Shown piece by piece: positions 56,218 to 64,000 of a DNA stretch of 64,000 nt. This stretch comes from Ampelocalamus luodianensis (taxonomy: Eukaryota > Streptophyta > Magnoliopsida > Poales > Poaceae). Position numbers and translations under genes: made by a program. Below the pieces are notes generated by a model, which worked only from the letters and a program-made list of their open reading frames with translations, had not been told where the DNA came from and ran no database searches. Every line of letters begins with the position of its first letter. Position 1 is the first letter of the stretch. The stretch covers positions 434,001-498,000 of the forward strand of contig JAYEVH010000262.1 in the NCBI GenBank assembly GCA_036346255.1. Reading direction: 5' to 3'.

Positions 56218-58959
56218 TGTAATACCCGATTATAGTTTAGAGAGAAATTTTTGGAAAAAAATTCAAAACCTAGGGTTTTAGGCCGAGCTAAACCAGCACG
56301 GTGGCCGGTCATGAGTGGCCCAAGAGGCGCACCGGGCCAAGCCCATGCGCCCACCTCCTCCTAACCTAGGGCAGCCCCATCCCTTCCCCTTCTCCCCTTG
56401 TGGCCGCACAAGCACCCCCCCCTTCCTTGCGTCTCCACCTACACCCCTCCACCTCTTGGCAGCCATCTTCTCCTCCCTTGCTGCCACCCGAAACAACAAG
56501 GAGGATGAGCCCGGGTTGCAACGTCCAAGAAGGAAGAGAAAGGGAGAAAGGAGAAGAAGAACTTGCGTGGGGATTGGTTCAGCAAGCTCTAGCGGCTCTT
56601 CAAGGGTAACGGGATGCCTTCCCCGCTGTTTGATCCGTAGTAGATGCGAAACCGATTAGAATTGTTGGATAAAAGTTTGGCTGCAGAAGATTCAATTCTG
56701 TCCAGTACCTTGCGTCGGTAATTTCATGTATTTCGAGGATGAATTTTAAGATTCCATCTCCTAGAGTTATGTGGGATCTTTCGTTATCTTTCATTAGCCA
56801 CGAAGATCACTCAATTCCGAGGTCTGAGTCAAAAGTTATGGTCGATTTAGTATCTGCTGCTAGAAATCTGACGAGAATAATCTGTCTGGATTTTTTTCCT
56901 AAAATATGAAAGGGAAATTGGTAGAATCTGAAAGTTCACACAACTAGGTTATTGTAGATAATTCGATAAAATTTTCATATTGATAAAGAACGATCAATTC
57001 GGAGTTACCTATTAAAAGTTATGGTCATCTTAGTATTGTTGTTCGAATGTGTAGGCAGTTTCTGTACTGAAAGTTCAAACAACGGTTAGCCTATTTTATT
57101 GGCCGAATTGGATTATCGTGTCAACTAGAGTATTGTAGATTAGTCAGTTAAGAAGAATCTACAGAAATTGGGTTTACCTCTTTTCGACTTTCAGTTCATG
57201 AGTTATGTCAATTACCGTGCTGCTGTCCAGAAACGGTATATGGCAAGAAACATTGTTTTTCAGTTTCAGCTTTGTAATCTCGATTTGAGTCATCTGGGAA
57301 GCTGTGTAGAACGCCGATTAGTAGCGCTGGGTGTATTATGTCCTTATTGAAATTATTTTACTTGTTTAGGAGGTGAAGCCTCAGGTTTAGGAGTATCACC
57401 TTTGCCGGCTAACGCGTCGCATCGTGGAAGGCAAGTAAATGTAGCGGTTGTGCTACGGTTTAACTCGTTATTCTTACTACTTGCAATATACATGTTTTTC
57501 ATAACTTGAAGTTATATGCCATGGTTGCATGTTTTATGGATGAGGTCGTGGTAGCAAATTAATATTCATTTTTGCCATGCGTTGGAAGAGTTGTTGGTAG
57601 TCATGTGGTAATTTGCTTAATGAGCCAAATGCGGAATATGAAAATAAACTCAAGGTGGACATATTGATAATTCCTTGTGGTTATATTCATGATGATCATG
57701 TTGTGGTCTATGTGGTAGAGTTCCATTTAGATCGATTGATTTTGATCTTGGTGAATCGGGTGTGGGTTATGTGGTAATGGTCTTATGACACAATGGTATT
57801 GTGCTTATTGAGACACATGTGGATTATGAGAAAATATTCATGATGAGTATGTTGTTGACCTTCGTGGTTAAATTCTTGTGGTTTATGATTATCATATCAT
57901 TCATGACATATCATGACATTTGCATTGTGGATGTCGCGCTTATAGCCGTGATCATGACGGTACAACATCGTGCATTGCCGAGCACGATGCATACTTTTAC
58001 CTTGTTGGGTAAAGGTGCGATGGAGCATAGCATACATATGCATTACATTGTGGAAAGATCATTTGCATACTTATGCAAGATATTGTGGTGAAGTTATATT
58101 ACAAACAACGCAACTTTATAGTTGTAATGTGGAATTGGCTCATGAGAGTCACTTGTGGTGTGAGGAAAGTGGCGATGGTCGTGGATTGGGGTTCATCCCT
58201 TGTGGTATGGTAGTGGTTGTGATTGTGGCATGAGATTCTACTCTCTTGTGGTAATTGTTGATAGCGATTGTGGATGCGAGAAATAGTAAAGTTATGAGGT
58301 AAAACTTGTTAATGCTTTATTGTCATTGGTAGTGGTAGTGGTGAATAATATGAAGAAGTTAATCAAGATTCATTTGCTAATATTTTACTATTGATGGTAG
58401 TAAATATGGTTGAGGCTATAATTGTGATCATTATGGGAAATGGATATTGATGCTTAATATCTTTGTAGTTTAATTAACTTGTAATGAATGTGGATGCACA
58501 TTATGGATGTGGACATGTGGATCTTTGTAATGATGTTGTTTATTTGTTTGTAGTCCGGATAGCACATTAAGCAGTTTGCTTCTTTGAGATTTTTATCTCA
58601 CCCTTGTTTTTCCCCTACAGGTGATTGTTGAGCATTCATGGGTTGGGTAGAGCGGCACCACAATAATGCACTTGGTTCATCAACTCATGCGTAATAAAGT
58701 CGATAAATTCTAGTCAAATGCTTAGCTATTCGTGGGTGAATATTTTATTTAATAATGATGGACTTGTGAGCTATTTCTTTGATTAATCTGCTAGAGGTTG
58801 TTTTAATTATTGAACTTGTTACCGTTATCTTTGTTCCCTTAGTTGTTTATGCTTCCGCAATGCTTCATGTCTAGAAATTGTTGCGAATAAATTATCTTGA
58901 AATTTCTGCTAGTGAGTGGTTTAGTAGCATTCTAGGGTAATGTGGGTCTGGGTGTTACT
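56218..58959 (+). mobile_element. 5' LTR, 2.74 kb
   Basis: TGTAATACCC at the start and GGGTGTTACT at the end form the terminal inverted repeat, with one mismatch at the last base. GTTGGTATCGAGCGGGC, a primer-site match, follows at 58962. GC-rich block 56280-56640, then AT-rich. Confidence 0.82.
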
Positions 58960-61900
58960 GAGTTGGTATCGAGCGGGCTTTAGGTGCGTGGTAATTAAAA
59001 ATATTAAATTGACACACTGGTGCATGAGGATGGGATGGGTCAAGCATTGCATTCATGCTTTGACATGTTATATTGATTATTCATGCTATGAGATAATCTT
59101 GTATGTTTATGTGTTGTTTCTATGATTGCTATGAGTGAGGATAGTCAATGATAAGAGGTAGGGTTTGCGGTCGTTGCCTTGGGCATTGCCGTTTATACCC
59201 CGTTCGTAGTGCGAGGATATTGATGCGATTACCTCGGGTAACTTAGTTGCGGATGTCATGGGTAAGTTTCTTAGAAAAGTGTTATCCTCCTTGAATTGAT
59301 GTTGGCGATTCTTGGCCTATTGCGATTAATGATTTTCTCTCGGGTTAGCTTGTTTATTGCGCTTGTTGGGTGTCAATAGGCCTCCAATTGTTCTTGAGAC
59401 CAAGTATTGTTTCTTTCGATTGATTGGTTGTTTGATTGCTCGTGAGCAGTGCTTTTAGAGAAGCTGGTATTTTCCGTGTTGTTCCATCTTTCTTCTTGGA
59501 AAACATGACTCTTGTATTTCGTTTGATATTTTGAGAGAGAATCAAAGCTTTACGTGGGAAGTTCATTAACTTGTGGAAGCATTGGCTCTATGCATTTGTT
59601 TTGAAGTTTGATTTCTCTCTAGAAGGGAGTGTTAAAACCCTTTGTGATGTTTTGTTGTGTTTAAGTAGTAGGTGGAAATTATGTAAATAATTGATAGATT
59701 GTGAATTATCAAGTTGAAAAGTTAGCGTGGTACATCATTAATTTCTACTAACATCCTTAGAAGTGAAGTTGATTAATATGATGTTGTCTGTTGTAGTTTC
59801 TTGAAGATTTGTGGCTAAGAATTTAGCGATACATGTGTAGAACTCATGCATTTATTAAGGAATATGAAAAACAATTGTTTTGACTATTGTAGTTGTTTAA
59901 TTTTCCCAACTTGTTGGATAGATTAGATTGATCGATCTTAAGTAATTAATCTGACCATTCAGGATGGTCAAGTAAGGAGGTGTTGGAATATTGTCTTAAT
60001 AAGATTAACCTTTAATATGTTCTCTCTTTACATACTTGATGAGCATGTACAAGCGTTAAATTTATGTAACTTTTACCATGCTAAATTGTTGAAACATGTA
60101 TACGAAATGGATGAAGGTTGATGTATTGACTTGTGGAATCTTGTCTTATAAAGTTGGTATTATTGATGTTTAAAGTTATTTTATTTTAATATCTTAACAT
60201 AAGGTGGAGTATTGAATCTGTATCTTTATTGTCTTTGTGATTGCAAATTAGAGATAGGATTATTAATGCTATCTTGATGAAAAATTAATAATCAATTATT
60301 GACAACAATGGCTAGAGTGTAATTACTTTTTGGTAAACTAGAGTTAAGCATCGATGAGATAAATGTATGAAATCTAATAAGAGATTCATACTAGCATGTT
60401 TTGTGAGGTTGTTATGTTCTAATATCATCTTGTTAAAGAGTTTGTTTTAATATGATGGCTTATGCACTAGGTTTAACTAGATTAAGTAGTTGGAATCTTA
60501 TTTGGATAATAAGAACATGATGAAGTGATTTATGGTGTTCCTTTTGGAAAAATATGAAGGAGTGAGATGATATGATGATTTTTTTTTGCAAAGAATGTTT
60601 TATCTTGTTGTGAATACAATCCATAGCATGTAGTTGTGATTATGGTGTTGAATGTTTTAAAAATAAAGGAATTTGTTAATTCCATAATACTAATTGAATT
60701 GAAGGGTGTGAGATTTACGGTTGGAATCTTTTTGGACCTTATGACTTGTGTGATAGCCGAGGTTGCTTTGAGTAAAGCGACATGTTGAATGATCTTTTTG
60801 GTTTTTATCTGAATCTCGTGTTGTGGTCTTCAAGCATCCTTTGTTGGAATTGGCGGGATGCTGTTATAAAAGAAAAATTGTTTCTTATTGAAAGAAAAGT
60901 TGTACTATAAGTATTTGAAGTCAGATGATCTATCTTGTGTTTTCCAACCTCAATGCTATCTAGTTTTTTCCTTGGTCTTTTGGCTCATGTGAATGATAGC
61001 AATTTTACGTATCTTGGAATTTATTTCTTCTTACCTCTTCTTCTAAGAACATGGTAATTGTTGTGGGTTGCGAAGACTTTTGTTGCGTGATGACAACTTA
61101 ATAGTGGTAGTGTAGTGATGTTTTTATGGGAGTCTTAAATATCACAATATTTAAGATATAATGGATGATATATTATTTTCATGGATTAATCCTTGGGAAG
61201 GGTATGTTTTAAATAGAATGTTTATCTTAGAGCCAAGCGATTTATTGATGTTAAGAAATGAGTGTTTGTTAATTGTGGTATAGTAGGGCGTTCACTGAGG
61301 TTTTCCTATCTTATATGGGAAGTTGGTTGTAAGAACTTGGAAGCGCGAGTTTGGGCTTCACCTTCTGTTATGCTAGAATTTTTTTAGAGGCCCGGTGTCT
61401 CGTGTTGGAATAGTGGATCAGTGGAATCCAAATAGTGTGATGATCGGGATAGCATCCTTGAGGTGCGATAATTGAGTATGTGTGGGTGTGATATGAATCC
61501 GAGTTGTTATCCTTAAGGGACTGAAGTGCGTTAGGAATTATTTGTCAAAATAATTCTGTTGGTCATGGTTTTGGCTAGAGTATGATTTGCGGGGCCAGTA
61601 GAGTCTATCTACAATGGTGTGGATGATGTATTTCAGTTTGAGCATAACTTGAGGATGTTTAGTGAAGAGGTTTGAGCTTGTGCAGTATGTGATGAACTCG
61701 AAATACAAGTTTTGACAGAAGTTTAATTTCCTAAGGGGGAAACTAAGAAAAATGATGTTTCCTCGGGTACTGAATCATTTTCTTCATTCTCGTTTGAGTT
61801 TTGTCTTTGTTGGTGGTGTCTTCTGCAATGTGAGTTGGTTGTCTTTGGCATGTTTGACTCCTTGCAATTCGGACAAGAAAAAAGGAGTATTTAATTTGGG

Positions 61901-62333
61901 CATTAGTGGTTCCTCCTTTGGCTTTCGTGGTATTCAATTGTAAACGCCCTTTTGGTGGAGAGTTAGTATTGCGTGGTTGTGATGAGAACTCTCTTTTTTC
62001 GATTGGATTCTCCTTGTGGATCGATGGTTTAAGAACCATTTCATTGTGTATTATTGTTTAAAGGAGGCGACCCTCATTAGATGAAGAGTTAGTTGTTGAG
62101 CATCCACCTTGGCCGCTTGGCGCGTGCGAGACCGGGGCGTGGGCATATGGCGCATGGCGCGTGTGGTCTGAAGTGGACATACGGCATGGCATGTGTCTGC
62201 AGACCTGGGCGCCTGAGCGTGTACCGAGGGGTGGTTCTGGTTTTTGTGGTGTGTTTTAGTACTGAAGGAGCTTGGTTAAGATATTTTGGTTCATTTTGAA
62301 ACAATTGTGGTAATTAGTAAGTTGGCGTATCGC
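58960..62333 (+). other. Internal region of long-LTR element, non-coding
   Basis: AT-rich, 3.4 kb, with no frame longer than about 100 codons and no retroelement protein motif. One GC-rich patch, 62100-62230, repeats GGCGCGTG/GGCGCATGG-type words. No polypurine tract is seen at its end, consistent with a deletion that also removed the start of the second LTR. Confidence 0.65.
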
Positions 62334-64000
62334 GTTGCAACGTCCAAGAAAGAAGAGAAAGGGAGAAAGGAGAAGAAGAACTTGCGTGGGGATTGGTTCA
62401 GCAAGCTCTAGCGGCTCTTCAAGGGTAACGAGATGCCTTCCCCGCTGTTTGATCCGTAGTAGATGCGAAACCGATTAGAATTGTTGGATAAAAGTTTGGC
62501 TGCAGAAGATTCAATTCTGTCCAGTACCTTGCGTGGGTAATTTCGTGTATTTAGAGGCTGAATTTTAAGATTCCATCTCCTAGAGTTATGTGGGATCTGT
62601 CGTTATCTTTCAGTAGCCACGAAGATCACTCAATTCCGAGGTCTGAGTCAAAAGTTATGGTCGATTTAGTATCTGTTGCCAGAAATCGACGAGAATAATC
62701 ATCGGATTTTTCCTAAAATATGAAAGGAAATTGGTAGAATCAGAAAGTTCACACAACTAGGTTATTGTAGATAATTCGATAACCTTTTCATATTGATAAA
62801 GAACGATCAATTCAGAGTTACCTATTAAAAGTTATGGTCATCTTAGTATTGCTGTTCGAGCGTGTGGCGCGTTTCATGCTGAAAGTTCAAACAATGGTTA
62901 GCCTATTTTATTGGCGAATTGGATTATCATGTCAACTAGAGTATTGTAGATTAGTCAGTTAAGAAGAATCTACAGAAATTGGGTTTACCTCTTTCGACTT
63001 TCAGTTCATGAGTTATGTCAATTACCGTCTTTGCTGTCCGAAAGCGGTATATGGCGAGAAACGTTGTTTTCGGTTTCAGCTTTGTAATCTCGACTTGAGT
63101 CATCCGGAAGTGTGTAGAACGCCGATTAGTAGCGCTGGGTGTATTATGTCCTTATTGAAATTATTTTACTTGTTTAGGAGGTGAAGCCTCGGGTTTAGGA
63201 GTATCACCTTTGCCGCTAACGCGTCGCATCGTGGAAGGCAAGTAAATGTAGCGGTTGTGCTACGGTTTAACTCGTTATTCTTACTACTTGCAATATACAT
63301 GTTTTTCATAACTTGAAGTTATATGCCATGGTTGCATGTTTTATGGATGATGTCGTGGTAGCAAATTAATATTCATTTTTGCCATGCGTTGGAAGAGTTG
63401 TTGGTAGTCATGTGGTAATTTGCTTAATGAGCCAAATGCGGAATATGAAAATAAACTCAAGGTGGACATATTGATAATTCCTTGTGGTTATATTCATGAT
63501 GATCATGTTGTGGTCTATGTGGTAGAGTTCCATTTAGATCGATTGATTTTGATCTTGGTTAATCGGGTGTGGGTTATGTGGTAATGGTCTTATGACACAA
63601 TGGTATTGTGCTTATTGAGACATATGTGGATTATGAGAAAATATTCATGATGAGTATGTTGTTGACCTTCGTGGTTAAATTCTTGTGGTTTATGATTATC
63701 ATATCATTCATGACATATCATGACATTTGCATTGTGGATGTCGCCGCTTATAGCTGCGACAAATGCAGTACAACATCGTGCATTGCTTGGTAACGATGCA
63801 TACTTTTACCTTGTTGGGTAAAGGTGCAGTGGAGCATAGCATACTTATGCATTACATTGTGGAAAGATCATTTGCATACTTATGCAAGATATTGTGGTGA
63901 AGTTCTATTACAAACAACTGCAACTTTATAGTTGTAATGTGGAATTGGCTCATGAGAGTCACTTGTGGTGTGAGGAAAGTGGCGATGGTCGTGGATTGGG
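62334..64000 (+). mobile_element. Second LTR copy, 5'-truncated and cut by window end
   Basis: Matches 56515-58190 from GTTGCAACGTCCAAGA onward. The first 297 bp of the LTR are missing. It differs from the first copy mainly by small indels at CTG/CAG/CCG sites. Confidence 0.85.

Larger units (their letters stand above)
56218..64000 (+). mobile_element. Long-LTR non-coding retrotransposon, runs off window
   Basis: 5' LTR 56218-58959, primer-binding site, non-coding internal region to 62333, then a second LTR that lacks its first 297 bp and is cut by the window end. No gag or pol domains. Inserted in or next to the Copia pol remnant. Confidence 0.8.

Noticed and set aside
62093..62304. GC-rich patch with frames on both strands inside the long-LTR internal region
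   Set aside because: Repeats GGCGC words and has no domain; it looks like captured or slippage-derived sequence, not a gene.

Overview
This window is nuclear DNA from a grass, most like rice (Oryza). That reading is an inference from three things: a large subfamily XII LRR receptor kinase of the Xa21/FLS2-like type, a Stowaway-like MITE, and dense nested Copia, long-LTR, CACTA, Mutator, hAT and LINE elements. No bacterial, organellar or RNA-gene signals were seen. Roughly 75-80% of the window is transposon-derived. Only two genes look like host genes in use, and they lie tail to tail at 40.4-49.9 kb.

Layout. 1-4.5 kb: the end of a Copia LTR cut into a CACTA element that carries a Ulp1-like protease remnant, a short Copia LTR, then a truncated copy of the receptor-kinase gene with its promoter. 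4.5-15.8 kb: a + strand LTR joined head to head to a - strand Copia element with recognisable but frameshifted gag, protease, integrase, RT and RNase H. 15.8-23.5 kb: a decayed DUF4283/LINE ORF1-like gene, a broken Mutator-like transposase, a Gypsy-like LTR fragment and a 5'-truncated LINE. 24.0-38.8 kb: a TTF/MYM-type hAT transposase pseudogene, split by an 11.6-kb long-LTR retrotransposon with a perfect 5-bp target duplication (TGCTC). The inserted element has the unusual order LTR fragment - internal - LTR - internal - LTR.

39-50 kb is the gene-bearing island. A minisatellite, a Stowaway-like MITE and a tandemly duplicated promoter block precede a 2-exon LRR receptor-like kinase (40474-44615, +). 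Its kinase is non-RD (HCD in place of HRD), as in known plant immune receptors. A 262-bp retro-insertion with a 10-bp target duplication sits in its intron. Converging on it is an 8-exon - strand gene (49859-45083) for a small multi-pass membrane protein of the DUF1475 type. It is built from two tandem copies of one 4-exon module. All of its exons are short, so simple ORF searches miss it. An apparent 1-base insertion in its exon 5 may break the frame.

50-64 kb: direct repeats, a solo Copia LTR with perfect target duplication (ATGGT), a second possible LTR, a decayed - strand Copia pol, and a non-coding long-LTR element (2.74-kb LTR) that runs off the window.

A cross-cutting point: near-identical repeat copies in this window differ mostly by small indels at CTG/CAG/CCG sites. 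That is more like methylation-linked long-read consensus error than natural divergence, so LTR ages and some frameshifts should be treated with caution.
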